Counted from the first letter of the stretch, positions 9,004 to 18,314 are shown. The stretch: 64,000 bases of DNA from Promethearchaeota archaeon (GCA_008080735.1 SHMW01000001.1:1-64000), one strand, 5' to 3'. A program made the numbers and translations. Notes: generated from the letters alone by a model not told the origin.

Positions 9004-9321
9004 TTGGGTCGAGATAAAAAATGGAAGACACGGAGGGAGAAACTAATGGAAGTTTTGGAAAATATGGGAGAAATTAATAATTTAAAAAAGATCTTGAGGG
9101 AACTGGAATATCCAAGGAAAAAACGCTTGATCAATGATATTAAACATATTGCCAAAACTTTTAAACATCAAGGGCTCCAAATCTTAGTCCGCCCCGCTTC
9201 TTGTAAAGCTTGCGGCTATCCATTTAATCAAAAAGGATTGACTTTAAAAATTCCTTCTAAATGTCCTAAATGTAAGGAGGAAAGAATTAAATGGCCCTCA
9301 ATTAAGATTGAAGAAGCATGA
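9004..9321 (+). CDS. Predicted transcription regulator, HTH plus C4 zinc ribbon (COG3357-like)
   Basis: A 105-residue protein. An N-terminal winged-helix-like part (residues 10-60, with DIKHIAKTFKHQGLQ) is fused to a C4 zinc ribbon, CKACGYPF...SKCPKCKEE (about 68-92). The order and spacing match the archaeal family annotated as HTH plus Zn-ribbon transcription regulators. The start is debatable. TTG at 9004 keeps the TRREKLMEVL segment usual in the family and has AGGAG 13 bases upstream. The ATG at 9046 has a better placed GGAGGG (9032-9037) but would lose part of the first helix. It is coupled to the thioesterase gene; targets are unknown. Confidence 0.75.
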   Translation: MGRDKKWKTRREKLMEVLENMGEINNLKKILRELEYPRKKRLINDIKHIAKTFKHQGLQILVRPASCKACGYPFNQKGLTLKIPSKCPKCKEERIKWPSIKIEEA

Positions 9322-9371
9322 GGTACGTTCCTTCCTATGAGTGGAGATTTACCCTTTTCTTTTCTCTATTT

Positions 9372-9890
9372 TTATTCAACATATTTTATTGTTGGATTTA
9401 TTCCCCCTTCTTTAGATATAACTAACACTATATATGATGCGGAGGGCCCATAATATGATTTTTCGAGGTATCCTTTTCCAGGATTCAATATCAAGAGCCT
9501 TCCTCGCTTTTCTATCTTCGCTGAATGAGTATGACCGAAAATTAGGATTTCTATCTCGCTTTTTTCAAAACTTCTATAGGCGCACTTTTCTGCTTTCTGA
9601 TCACGCCCTCCGGCAGCCGGATGTACTAAACCAAATCTGATATTGTTAATCGAAAACTTTCTTTTGTGAGTCAATTTCTTTCTTATGCTTAATGGGTCCG
9701 CGTTTCCATATACCCCGATAAAGTTATCCTGTTTTATGCATATAAACGTTTCAAGGACACTTTCCGAAATGAAATCTCCGGTATGAATCAACCAGTCAGA
9801 ATTATTGATCTCTTTCATTATCTTGTCGGGAAATTTATCCATTGAACGGAGATGTGTATCACCGATAATAATTATTTTTAAATCAAGCAT
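9372..9890 (-). CDS. YfcE/MJ0936-family metallophosphoesterase
   Basis: A 172-residue calcineurin-like phosphodiesterase. The metal ligands are visible in order: GDTHLR (residues 10-15, D and H), HTGDFIS (36-42), YGNAD (60-64), LVHPAAGG (88-95) and GHTHSAKI (118-125). The family hydrolyses phosphodiesters in vitro (MJ0936, YfcE); its cellular substrate is unclear. The usual GHG/GHC is LVHPAAGG here, a mild departure. It converges with the regulator gene at 9004 and is divergent from the small ORF at 9944. Confidence 0.85.
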   Translation of the reverse strand: MLDLKIIIIGDTHLRSMDKFPDKIMKEINNSDWLIHTGDFISESVLETFICIKQDNFIGVYGNADPLSIRKKLTHKRKFSINNIRFGLVHPAAGGRDQKAEKCAYRSFEKSEIEILIFGHTHSAKIEKRGRLLILNPGKGYLEKSYYGPSASYIVLVISKEGGINPTIKYVE

Positions 9891-9943
9891 TTATTAAATA
9901 CAATTCCAACTTATTTTGGACAATTCATATTTATATAAGTAAA

Positions 9944-10102
9944 ATGGATAAAAATAAAAAATTTACACGGATTCAAGATCAAGAAGAAAATAAAGACCCA
10001 AATACATCCGTATCAGATGTGATTCAATTCTTACAACTATTTAAACTGATGGGAAGGAAGCTACAAGACAAATTTGATGAACTTGACTCTAAATCATCTT
10101 AA
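9944..10102 (+). CDS. Small hypothetical protein, 52 residues
   Basis: A short open frame beginning MDKNKKFTRIQDQEENKD and ending with a predicted amphipathic helix (VSDVIQFLQLFKLMGRKLQDKF). It is acidic and basic in blocks, and has no cysteine or membrane helix. Its helix-forming C-terminal half argues weakly that it is real. It lies in the gap between the phosphodiesterase and BCAT genes. I recognise no family. Confidence 0.4.
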   Translation: MDKNKKFTRIQDQEENKDPNTSVSDVIQFLQLFKLMGRKLQDKFDELDSKSS

Positions 10103-10191
10103 TTCAACACAAATTACTATAAATTATCGAAAACCCGGCCTCACATATCTTTAAGATAGAGAATCTAATAAAACATAAAAAAATAAATTAA

Positions 10192-11217
10192 TTAAACATC
10201 AACGACCCATCCAAATTCATCTTCAATTTCTTTTCTCTGGATGCCGGTTAATAGATCATAGAGTTTTACGGTTATCTCTCCAGGCTCCCCGTCATTAAAA
10301 ACACGTTTCTCTTCATTTAGCGTAACAGAACCGATAGGAGTAATTACTGCGGCAGTGCCAGTACAAAATGCTTCGGAACAACTTTTGTTAAATAATTCTT
10401 TGTAAGAGATGTCTCGCTCTTCAGTTTCCATCCCAAGCTTTTCTTCAGCTATTTTTAGCACAGATTTTCTGGTAATTCCCGGCAAAATTGTTCCCTTTAA
10501 TTGAGGTGTGGCTAATTTGCCTTCAATTACCGCAAAAAAGTTGGCCGTACCTACTTCGTCAATATATTCCAACTCTGATGCGTCCAAATAGATTATCTGC
10601 GCATATCCCTTTGCTTTAGTCTCTTTGGCGGGTTTCATAGTTGGGGCATAATTACAACATGTCTTAGCAAATCCCGAGCCACCTGGGGCTGCTCTCGTAT
10701 ACTCTCTGGAGATCTCTAAGTCAATCGCATTGAATCCCTCGGGAAAATAGGGACCTACAGGAACAGTAAAAATTATTAATTTATACTCGTCAGCGGGCGC
10801 AACTCCTAACACGGGTCCATTTGCTACCATGACGGGGCGAATATATAACGCACCACCGCTATCATACGGAGGAATATATTCTTTATTTGTTTTTACCACG
10901 TTTTTAACTGCGTTTAGGAACTCATCCTCATCATAGGTCGGCATAAGCATACGCTTTGCACTTTCATTAAATCTCTTCGCATTTTCTACTGGTCTAAATA
11001 GTACTAAATCTCCATTTTTCGCTTCTAACGCTTTCATCCCTTCAAAAATACCTTGACCGTAATTTAATACTCCCGCACCGGGAGAGATTTCAAACGGACC
11101 AAAAGGCTCCATCTTTCCTTTGCTCCAAGAACCGTTCTTATAATCCGCTACATACATCTCTTTAGTCTCTATAAAATTAAATCCAAGATTGTAAAAGTCA
11201 ATTTTTCCAGGATCCAT
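10192..11217 (-). CDS. ilvE: Branched-chain amino acid aminotransferase
   Basis: A 341-residue PLP enzyme of fold type IV that interconverts Leu, Ile and Val with their 2-oxoacids in the cytoplasm. Signatures are GAGVLNYGQGIFEGMKALEA (residues 49-68), the RPxxNAKRF segment, the catalytic-lysine region FAKTCCNYAPTMKPAKETKA and the phosphate-binding EVGTANFFAV. The length and the long N-terminus match the larger BCAT type that includes the eukaryotic enzymes, rather than the ~300-residue bacterial IlvE. It is monocistronic, and the tRNA-Cys gene lies upstream in the opposite orientation. Confidence 0.92.
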   Translation of the reverse strand: MDPGKIDFYNLGFNFIETKEMYVADYKNGSWSKGKMEPFGPFEISPGAGVLNYGQGIFEGMKALEAKNGDLVLFRPVENAKRFNESAKRMLMPTYDEDEFLNAVKNVVKTNKEYIPPYDSGGALYIRPVMVANGPVLGVAPADEYKLIIFTVPVGPYFPEGFNAIDLEISREYTRAAPGGSGFAKTCCNYAPTMKPAKETKAKGYAQIIYLDASELEYIDEVGTANFFAVIEGKLATPQLKGTILPGITRKSVLKIAEEKLGMETEERDISYKELFNKSCSEAFCTGTAAVITPIGSVTLNEEKRVFNDGEPGEITVKLYDLLTGIQRKEIEDEFGWVVDV

Positions 11218-11422
11218 TTTTCATCATATCTCTGTTTGTGTTATGTGTTAGAAATAGTATATGATGCTTTAGTTAAAAAATCTTTTTTACCGGAATTTCA
11301 AGTGGAGTGAACACGCTTTAAATTGAACAAAACTCACGGGGCAATAAAAAAATCACAAAATTAAAATTTTATATTTCGTTTTACTAATTAAGACCTTGTA
11401 TCATCATGTGCGTAGCAAATAA

Positions 11423-11509
11423 GCCAGAGTCGCTTAGCGGCTGAGCGTCAGCCTGCAGAACTGCTCTCGCAGAAAGTTGATGACGGGGGTTCGAATCCCT
11501 CCTCTGGCT
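11423..11509 (+). tRNA. tRNA-Cys (GCA) with a 16-base intron
   Basis: The acceptor GCCAGAG (11423-11429) pairs with CTCTGGC (11502-11508) and the discriminator is T, as in tRNA-Cys. The T arm is GGGGG TTCGAAT CCCTC. The anticodon stem TCAGC (11448-11452) pairs with GTTGA (11476-11480) only if 16 bases (11459-11474) are removed, leaving loop CTGCAGA with anticodon GCA. The exon CTGC (11453-11456) pairs with intron GCAG (11469-11472), flanked by 3-base bulges AGA and AAA: a clear bulge-helix-bulge at the canonical 37/38 position. Confidence 0.93.
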
Positions 11510-11579
11510 TCAATCCTTTACTTCTCACTGATATCAGAATTGAAAAATTATTACTATTGAAAAAGATAGTTGAATTCAC

Positions 11580-12920
11580 TTATTTTTGCTTTTCCCACTT
11601 CTTCAGATACATTACTTCTGAAAGAGTAGAGCCCCGTTTTATCTCTTCGCGAAACCTATTTTCTTTTTCTAAAACATCGATCGCCCTATTCGCCATCTCT
11701 TGTGCTCTAGCTTTCGGAATAACCACCACTCCAGAATCATCTCCCACGATCCAGTCTCCGGGATCTACCTGCATCCCTGCGCATTCAATACTCACATTAA
11801 TCTCTCCTAACCCTCTGGGTTCTCCCGCTGTGGGCGTGAAATGTCTTGCAAACAATGGAAATTTCATCTTTCGAATGTCGTCAATATCCCTAGCGGCACC
11901 ATCTATAACCACGCCCGCAATTCCTTTGACTTTACTACTCCAAGACGCTAACTCACCCCAGACTGCATCTTTTCCCTCACATGCATCTATCACAATCACA
12001 TCTCCTTTATTTGCTTCTTCTATTGCCTCTACTGGTTTGCTCCAGTCTCCGTTATATGCACGTACAGTCACTGCGGGTCCAGCAAACTTCAGTGGGTGAT
12101 CCTCCGTCCCTATCCATACGGGTTTTAGACCTTGCATTTCGCCCGAACGATGCATTGCATCAGAAATGTTTGGACATGAAACCTTCATCAACGCATCGCG
12201 AATGTGGGCTTCATCGTATTTTTTATAGAGATCAGTATTAACGGGTTGGGCAGAGATGATCGCTTGCTTAATCTTTTGGGCCGTTTCCTTAGGTTGTTCC
12301 GATTTATACAAGGCACCACCTACGATGATAACATCTACCCCGAGTTCTTTTGCTTTGGCAGCCGTCTCGCTGTTGATCCCTCCCGCAATTGCTAACCATG
12401 TGGTTGGTTTAAGCTTTTTCTTCAACTTGCGTGCCACCTCAAGGGTTTTTTCTCCCCCGTAAATTGTCTGTTGATCAATTCCAACATGAGATACTATCAT
12501 ATCCGCCCCCATCTCCTCTAATTCTAAGGCCCGTTCTATTAACCGCTCTGGGGGGATATCTATGGTATCGCAGCCCAACTGTACACCATATTTTCGAGCT
12601 GCTTCTATTGCTTCTGTCACTGACGCATCATCGCTCCCCCCCAACATTAATACCACATCAGCACCAGATTTCGCAGCGATTTCAATCTCTATGGAACCTC
12701 CGTCAACTGTTTTCATATCTGCTACGATAGTGCTTTTCGGGAATTTTTTATGAAGTGCTCGAATTGCATTCATCCCTTCGGATTTTATCAGTGGAGTCCC
12801 CGCCTCTATCCATTCCACCCCGCCCTCAACCGCCTCTTCAGCGATTTGTAATGCGCGATGGAGATTGATTACATCCAAGGCGATCTGCAAATAAGGCTCA
12901 TCTTCTCGTTTTCTGATCAC
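11580..12920 (-). CDS. Bifunctional 3-hexulose-6-phosphate synthase / RraA-like protein
   Basis: A 446-residue fusion starting at GTG. Residues 1-220 are an orotidine-decarboxylase-superfamily (beta/alpha)8 HPS domain, with LQIALDVINLHRAL, VADMKTVDGG (the DxK motif), SHVGIDQQ and AGGIN. Residues 235-440 are an RraA-family domain (CPNISDAM, GDVIVIDACEGKDAVWGE, GVVIDGAARD, GDWIVGDDSGVVVIP). HPS with its isomerase interconverts fructose-6-P with ribulose-5-P plus formaldehyde; in archaea lacking the oxidative pentose pathway this supplies ribulose-5-P. The RraA domain may be an aldolase or a structural partner rather than an RNase regulator. The same fusion is known in other archaea. No phosphohexuloisomerase gene is in the window. 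Confidence 0.88.
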   Translation of the reverse strand: MIRKREDEPYLQIALDVINLHRALQIAEEAVEGGVEWIEAGTPLIKSEGMNAIRALHKKFPKSTIVADMKTVDGGSIEIEIAAKSGADVVLMLGGSDDASVTEAIEAARKYGVQLGCDTIDIPPERLIERALELEEMGADMIVSHVGIDQQTIYGGEKTLEVARKLKKKLKPTTWLAIAGGINSETAAKAKELGVDVIIVGGALYKSEQPKETAQKIKQAIISAQPVNTDLYKKYDEAHIRDALMKVSCPNISDAMHRSGEMQGLKPVWIGTEDHPLKFAGPAVTVRAYNGDWSKPVEAIEEANKGDVIVIDACEGKDAVWGELASWSSKVKGIAGVVIDGAARDIDDIRKMKFPLFARHFTPTAGEPRGLGEINVSIECAGMQVDPGDWIVGDDSGVVVIPKARAQEMANRAIDVLEKENRFREEIKRGSTLSEVMYLKKWEKQK

Positions 12921-13254
12921 TTTCCATAACCTATTTGATTTGAATATTTACAGTGCTTTATATCCGTGAGACATAATGTAGGATGGAAAATAAAATTATG
13001 TAAGAATTCCTCACGTATGAGTGGTTATTTCACTTTCGCAAATTTTTAATACAAGGATTCTCATACTTTTGGTAGATGCTATTTTCGTTCTATTTTCTTT
13101 TTTTCTTGAATGACATAAAGAAACTAGACCAGTATTTATCTGAATAAAATTATAAATCTTAATAATGTTATATTATACATAAAATGATTACGAAGAGATA
13201 TTTTCGAAAAATAAAATTTATTCAAAAAAAATTAAACAGAAAGGTTGATTGCTA
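12921..13254. other. Intergenic region between HPS-RraA and GTPase genes
   Basis: A 334-base AT-rich gap between divergently oriented genes. It holds no ORF with coding character and no recognisable RNA. TTATATTATACATAAA (about 13168-13183) is a plausible TATA region for the GTPase gene, whose ATG is at 13255. The HPS-RraA promoter must lie in the first 100 bases, but I see no single convincing box. Confidence 0.4.
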
Positions 13255-14979
13255 ATGGGAGAAGATTATGACTATTTATTCAAATGTATCGTTGTTGGAG
13301 ACGGCGGAGTAGGAAAGACCGCGCTAACGCTGCGATTTAGCAAGGGTTTCTTTACAGAGGATTATAAGATGACGATAGGAGTAGAGTAAGGGAGAGATAC
13401 TGCCTTACGCACAAACTTCCACGTCAAAACTATATCTTTAGACTCTGTTGAGGGCCCAATTAGAGCAAAGCTTCAAATCTGGGATACGGGAGGTCAAGAG
13501 CGTTTTAGTTCAATTCGACCAATGTATTATCGGGGTGCATTAGGCGCGCTCCTCATATTTGATTTAACCTCAATCTCTAGTTTTGAGCATCTACCGCAAT
13601 GGATTGAGGAGGTTCGAGCAAATGTACAGACCGAAATTCCCTTGCTCTTGGTAGGAAACAAAAATGATTTAATTGACCAGAGAGCTATTTCATTGGAGGA
13701 GGTGAATGATTTTACAAGAGATTTTAATTTGTATTATATGGAAACATCAGCAAAGACGGGAGATAATGTAGGTGATTGCTTTAGTGTTTTAGCTAGCCTT
13801 ATGATTCCTGGAAAAGGTGTTCCAGATAAATTGGTTGGGGATGCGATCTACCCTCCTGGACAGATTCCCGTCACTCCGCAAGAAGATACATTAATTCCCC
13901 CAGAAGAGGCAGACCAAACCCAGTATCAAGAGCCCGTCCAACCAGAAGAAGCAACATCCCCCGAGCCAGAGCCAGAATTTGTTCCAGAACCGACACCAGA
14001 ATACGCAGAACCTCCAGAGCCAGAACCGCTTCCCGAAGTCGAACCCGTATCCGAACCACAATATCAGCCCGCTCAAGAACAATATTCCCAATCAGAGGCC
14101 GCTCAACCACAATACCAATCAGAATCAGAACCCAAATCCCAATCACAACAACCAGAGCGGTCGCAACCATCGGAACCGGTATTTTTTGAGCCAGAGATGC
14201 AAGAAGCTGGACCCGATATTCCAGTGCCAGAGCCAGAAGCTCCACAACCAGCCCAGCCAAGTGGTGATTTTGAATTTAAAACACCCGATCAAATAATGGC
14301 AGAAGATCAAAACTTGCAGCAACAAGCCGAGGAAATGTCCGATCTACCTGAGATGCCAACATCATCAGCCACAGAATCATATAAGCCTAAAAGTGTTCCC
14401 TTTTCTTCTGGTGCACCGCAACCTACTGAACCTCCCGAGGAGTTTTCAGCGCCGCAAGAACCTGTTCAACCAACTCAATCAGTGCCGCAACCGCCTCAAC
14501 AAGAGCACCAACCAAAAGGCACAGAATCATTATTTAGTTATATGCCAGAGCCAGAACCAGAACCTGAATCAAAGAAAGGATTTGGGCTTTTCTCACGCAA
14601 GAAGAAAAAAGAAAAAGAAGCCATACCCGAGGAAGAGCCTGAAGAACAAGAACCGAGAGCACCCTCGTTATTCGATACACTTTCGGGCAGGGCGGCAGGC
14701 CAAGGAGCTGGAGGAAGACAAGCTGCTTTCGTACCATTCTCCGCACCGGGGGAAGATTCCCAATCACAAAAACAAAAAGAGGAACGGTCTAACTTACGAA
14801 TAATCCCGAATGCAGAAACTATCGAAGAGGAAACAAACGATTTTGTAGAAATCCCCGCAACAGAATCACAAAATCAACAACAATCTCCAACTGCACCGAC
14901 GATGGTTACTTGTCCGAGCTGTGGGGCACGGTTATCCTCAGAATACGCCTTTTGTAATAAATGTGGTTCTAAACTATAG
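13255..14979 (+). pseudogene. Rab-like small GTPase with long Pro/Glu/Gln tail and zinc ribbon; in-frame TAA in switch I
   Basis: Reading from the ATG at 13255 gives a Rab/Ras-type G domain: GDGGVGKT P-loop (residues 15-22) and TIGVE at 40-44, then a TAA (13387-13389) as codon 45. The same frame continues: FHVKTISL (55-62), WDTGGQERF (76-84), NKND and ETSAK motifs, then an acidic Pro/Gln/Glu-rich disordered region (about 200-540) and a C-terminal zinc ribbon CPSCGARL...CNKCGSKL. Everything but the stop is intact over 575 codons. Removing the 30 bases 13387-13416 would restore a normal TIGVEFHVKTISL. A nonsense mutation, assembly error, recoding or short spliced insert could explain it. With the stop, only a 44-residue fragment or a truncated product from M90 would be made. 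Confidence 0.75.
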
Positions 14980-15117
14980 GATCTCTGTTTTTTTAACTTT
15001 TATAATTCTCATCGAATTATTGGGGTATATCCCTTTCCTTATTTTCTAAATGTTAAATAATCCTGGAAAATTAGATCTAAAAAGAATTTTAGAGAAGAAA
15101 TGCAAAGATGTAGAAAT

Positions 15118-15882
15118 CTAAAATTTATGACCGCAAATTGGGCATACAGACCAGAGCGACTTGATCTGTGAATTACAATCAGGGCATACCTTAAGATCGG
15201 TTTCTTTTTCCGTCTGAGGTTCTCCGAAAATAGTGAAACTCGGACTTTTTTGGGATGTGTTTTGAGAATTTTCTAAATACTCAGTTGCCCCTTTGCTAAA
15301 ATCTACGGGGGGCGTTTGATCGTGTTCAAGACTCCCAGAAGTGTCAGGTTGGAAATATTCTTTCGGTGAGGAAGGTGTGGATGTTATACTTTCTTGAGCA
15401 GGCTCTGAAGACGGGATTTTCTGTTCCTTTGATGGCGGTTCTGCTTTTTCCCTATCCACGCTTCCTACTTGATAAATAAAATATCTTCCTTCATTATTTT
15501 CAATAATCTTTTCATTATCAATTAATTCTACCTCAATATAGTAGATAATTCGTGCTCCTTCGGGAACTTCCATGATTTCTGCGACATAATAATCAGACTT
15601 AAACTCCATTCTCATTTTGTACCATGATTGTCCTTGATCCCCACTAAAGACGAGATTGACGTGCTTGATGGGTTTATCAAAATCCTCTTCGGTCATTTTA
15701 GCAACAATCTTCACATTTTTCTTGATAGAAGATTCATCTGTCCCTACAGCCTCATCCCATGATGCTCCACACTTCGGGCAACTAACAAACCAATTAGGAT
15801 ATTCATATCCGCAACTTGAACACTTTTTAGTGAAATAACGACTTGTCTTGATCCCAAGTTTCGATTTATTTTTTTTGCCCAT
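15118..15882 (-). CDS. Protein with two zinc ribbons around an Ig-like beta domain
   Basis: A 254-residue protein, not recognised as a named family. Near the N-terminus is a zinc ribbon, CSSCGYEYPNWFVSCPKCGA (residues 21-40). Residues 58-135 look like a beta-sandwich: HVNLVFSGDQGQSWYKMRME, then a PEGARIIYYIEVE strand, in the style of E-set/carbohydrate-binding-like folds. A Ser/Pro/Glu-rich linker (138-225) leads to a second zinc ribbon, CPDCNSQIKSLWSVCPICGH. The linker and final ribbon mirror the design of the GTPase tail encoded just across at 14979, and the two genes converge. A partnership with that GTPase is a guess from layout only. Confidence 0.65.
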   Translation of the reverse strand: MGKKNKSKLGIKTSRYFTKKCSSCGYEYPNWFVSCPKCGASWDEAVGTDESSIKKNVKIVAKMTEEDFDKPIKHVNLVFSGDQGQSWYKMRMEFKSDYYVAEIMEVPEGARIIYYIEVELIDNEKIIENNEGRYFIYQVGSVDREKAEPPSKEQKIPSSEPAQESITSTPSSPKEYFQPDTSGSLEHDQTPPVDFSKGATEYLENSQNTSQKSPSFTIFGEPQTEKETDLKVCPDCNSQIKSLWSVCPICGHKF

Positions 15883-16048
15883 TCTCTATCGAATTAATCA
15901 ATAATTATAAATATTAAATGGTTTTTTACCGTATAAATATTTTTATGAGATATAATATCCAACCAAGTCTTCATTCATCAAGAAAACATCGAGATTAATA
16001 AAATTATCTTCATTATGTATACTACCCAAAAATGGATGGCTCCCTTAT

Positions 16049-16651
16049 ATGAAGATTAAAAAAGAACATGTGACTTCTCTCTTAGAAGCTATAGAGTATA
16101 TAGTAGATATTAAGATGATCATAAGGCAGATTACGCCGCATTATGAAATTAACGATCTTATGAAAGATAAATATATTTCTTCATTACAAAAACTCCATAA
16201 TAGGCTCAATCCTATCTTTTCTAGGTATTTACCCGAAGAACCCTTGAAGGGGGAAAAATTTCTGGAAAAAAGCCGACAGCGAATTCTAAATGCTTTAGCT
16301 AAAGATGATCGTTTTTTACTCTCATCAAACTCTGCAAAAAAAGTATTGAAGGATTTAGGGGCGGACCCACGCAATATTATAGTATCGGGAGGACCCTTCT
16401 TCTTGGAAGATTATCAAAAAGTAAATCCCAATATTCCAGATCATGCTTTAGCTGGCATACAAAAGAAATGCGAGCGATTAAAAGAAGAATTGTCGGAAGA
16501 AACATGGAGTGATAAGGATCTCTATTTTATTTATGAACAAAATGATATTGCAGACCAACTTACCTTAGAAAAAATAGACCGCATTTCGAAACTTATTGGA
16601 AGGGATGTAAAAACCATCGATATTAAATCATGGGATGAGTTAGTAGAATAG
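16049..16651 (+). CDS. DUF2100-like archaeal protein
   Basis: A 200-residue soluble, mostly helical protein. The start LLEAIEYIVDIKMIIRQITP and the central SAKKVLKDLGADPRNIIVSG, then GGPFFLEDYQKVNP, recall the archaeal family DUF2100, of unknown function, known from methanogens. It has no membrane helix or zinc site. The ATG at 16049 follows an AT-rich leader. It converges with the MfnA-type decarboxylase gene, leaving only 11 bases between stop codons. Confidence 0.5.
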   Translation: MKIKKEHVTSLLEAIEYIVDIKMIIRQITPHYEINDLMKDKYISSLQKLHNRLNPIFSRYLPEEPLKGEKFLEKSRQRILNALAKDDRFLLSSNSAKKVLKDLGADPRNIIVSGGPFFLEDYQKVNPNIPDHALAGIQKKCERLKEELSEETWSDKDLYFIYEQNDIADQLTLEKIDRISKLIGRDVKTIDIKSWDELVE

Positions 16652-16662
16652 AAAAGACCACA

Positions 16663-17841
16663 TCAAACAAGTTTAAGCTTTTTACAGACTTTTTTTAAGT
16701 CCTTAATAAAACGTGATATGTGAGCTTCTGTCACATGAGGCATGACTACTACCCTTACCAAATTAAATTCTGTAAATTTGCCTAGCATCCATTCGGATTT
16801 TCTTAACTCTTCATCTAATTCGCAGATGCTTTGTCCATTTTCTGTGGTGATTCCCACAACATTCATCGTAGGTTCTGCCGCCAGCTTCACTCCGTCTATA
16901 TTCCGAACGTTTGCGGCTAAAAACTCGGTATTTTTCATGCATTTTTTCACGACTTTGCTAAATCCTTGATTACCGAGATATTGCATAAGTGCCCAAAAGG
17001 CGATCACGGTTCCACCAGGACGCGTACCGACGATATGAAGATGTTTAAAATTACCACCCGCTAAGTAAGGAATTTCGAATCCTGTTTTTTGAATAATTGC
17101 TTCGTTTCTAAGAAAATATCCTCCAGAAGGAATGATTCCCATCCCCATTTTATGGGGATCCGCGGTAATTGAGTCGACCTCCTCTACTGAAAAATCCCAT
17201 TTTCGGACTTGCTTTCCTAACTTATCCAAAAAAGGAAGGACAAACCCTCCGAACGCAGCATCTACGTGAAAAAAAATATCTTTACCCTTGATAAGTTTTC
17301 CGATCTCTTCTATTGGATCAACTAATCCAAGAGAGGTTGTCCCAGCCACTCCCACCACTCCGCAGGTGTTTTCATTGAGAAGTGATTCGAAATGATTCAA
17401 ATCGAGTTCAAAGTCATCATTTAGTTTTGCTTTTCTAAGTTTAATATCTAATAAATCAGCTGCCTTATCAAAAGACATATGAGCAGAAACAGGAAGAACC
17501 ACCTCCGGATCTTTAATATCTGGTCGTAATTTCTTTGCAATTCTCATTGCGATTAAATTGGCTTCGGACCCACCCGTGGTAAATGACCCAAGAATATCTA
17601 TCCCATTAAATAATTCCCCAATTTCCGCAACCACCTCATCTTCTAATTTTTGAGTACCGGGAAAAAGACCTGGATCCCCTAAATTTTTACTCACATATTT
17701 GCAATAGATTGATTTTGCAAATTTATGTGCATCAGTACACATTGAGCCGAGGATAAATCCAGAATCATAACTATAATCTGGAGATAATTTTTCCTCTAAG
17801 ATCCTCCTAATTTCTTGTTTATTCAGTCCTTCATCTAACAT
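16663..17841 (-). CDS. mfnA: PLP-dependent L-tyrosine/L-aspartate decarboxylase (MfnA family)
   Basis: A 392-residue group II decarboxylase. FTTGGSEANLIAMRIAKK, FHVDAAFGGFVLPFL and ITADPHKMGMGIIPSGGYF (the PLP lysine is in DPHK) define the family, and the length matches archaeal MfnA (about 380-400). In methanogens MfnA makes tyramine for methanofuran; in non-methanogenic archaea the enzyme mainly decarboxylates aspartate to beta-alanine for coenzyme A. As no methanogenesis gene is visible here, aspartate decarboxylation is the more likely role (inferred). Start ATG at 17841. It may be co-transcribed with nothing upstream; MazG lies 155 bases upstream on the same strand. Confidence 0.88.
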   Translation of the reverse strand: MLDEGLNKQEIRRILEEKLSPDYSYDSGFILGSMCTDAHKFAKSIYCKYVSKNLGDPGLFPGTQKLEDEVVAEIGELFNGIDILGSFTTGGSEANLIAMRIAKKLRPDIKDPEVVLPVSAHMSFDKAADLLDIKLRKAKLNDDFELDLNHFESLLNENTCGVVGVAGTTSLGLVDPIEEIGKLIKGKDIFFHVDAAFGGFVLPFLDKLGKQVRKWDFSVEEVDSITADPHKMGMGIIPSGGYFLRNEAIIQKTGFEIPYLAGGNFKHLHIVGTRPGGTVIAFWALMQYLGNQGFSKVVKKCMKNTEFLAANVRNIDGVKLAAEPTMNVVGITTENGQSICELDEELRKSEWMLGKFTEFNLVRVVVMPHVTEAHISRFIKDLKKVCKKLKLV

Positions 17842-17996
17842 TTCTGAAATTAAAAATTAATGATACTTAATATCATTTTGTTTAGCGAAATCCTAAATAA
17901 AATGATCAAAAAACACATTTTATATCAATTTATTGTAACTATTTCACCATATCTCAAAAAGGGATGGATATCTTTTTGAGTTTTTCGGAGGATTGC

Positions 17997-18314
17997 TCAA
18001 GTAAATCTATTGGCATCTCTATTGGAATATTTCTTTAGCACTTTCCTAAATTCCTCTTGAAGATTAATTTGATAATGATTTGCAATGCATATTAAAGCAA
18101 AAACAGTATCCGCTAATTCTTCCCCAATGGAATGGTCTGGATAGTGTTCTTTTTTGGGTTTGTATCCCTCTACATAATTTATCTCTCTTGAAAGTTCTCC
18201 TAATTCTTCTAATACGGCCGCCAACATAAATAATGGCGGCCAATACCCTCCATGACTTTTTATCCACATATCAGTTTGTTTTTGCAAATCCTCCAAGGAA
18301 TATTTATCCTTCAT
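17997..18314 (-). CDS. MazG-like nucleotide pyrophosphohydrolase
   Basis: A 105-residue all-alpha NTP pyrophosphatase. The metal-binding pattern EELGELSREIN (residues 36-46) followed by GEELADTVFALICIANH (65-81) is the MazG ExxE...ExxD signature. It would convert (d)NTPs to monophosphates plus pyrophosphate as a house-cleaning step. The length fits single-domain archaeal members. It lies downstream of the NrdD gene on the same strand (65-base gap), an apt neighbour as both act on nucleotide pools. Confidence 0.88.
   Translation of the reverse strand: MKDKYSLEDLQKQTDMWIKSHGGYWPPLFMLAAVLEELGELSREINYVEGYKPKKEHYPDHSIGEELADTVFALICIANHYQINLQEEFRKVLKKYSNRDANRFT

Noticed and set aside
11557..12730. 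Several plus-strand frames opposite HPS-RraA
   Set aside because: The minus-strand fusion has clear catalytic motifs over its whole length, so these are shadows.
13387..13416. Claiming the 30-base insert in the GTPase as a proven intron
   Set aside because: The 6-bp hairpin is not a standard bulge-helix-bulge, and a nonsense mutation or error is as likely without RNA data.
13871..14803. Leu/Val-rich and Gln-rich frames opposite or beside the GTPase tail
   Set aside because: They arise from the low-complexity Pro/Glu/Gln coding sequence read in other frames.
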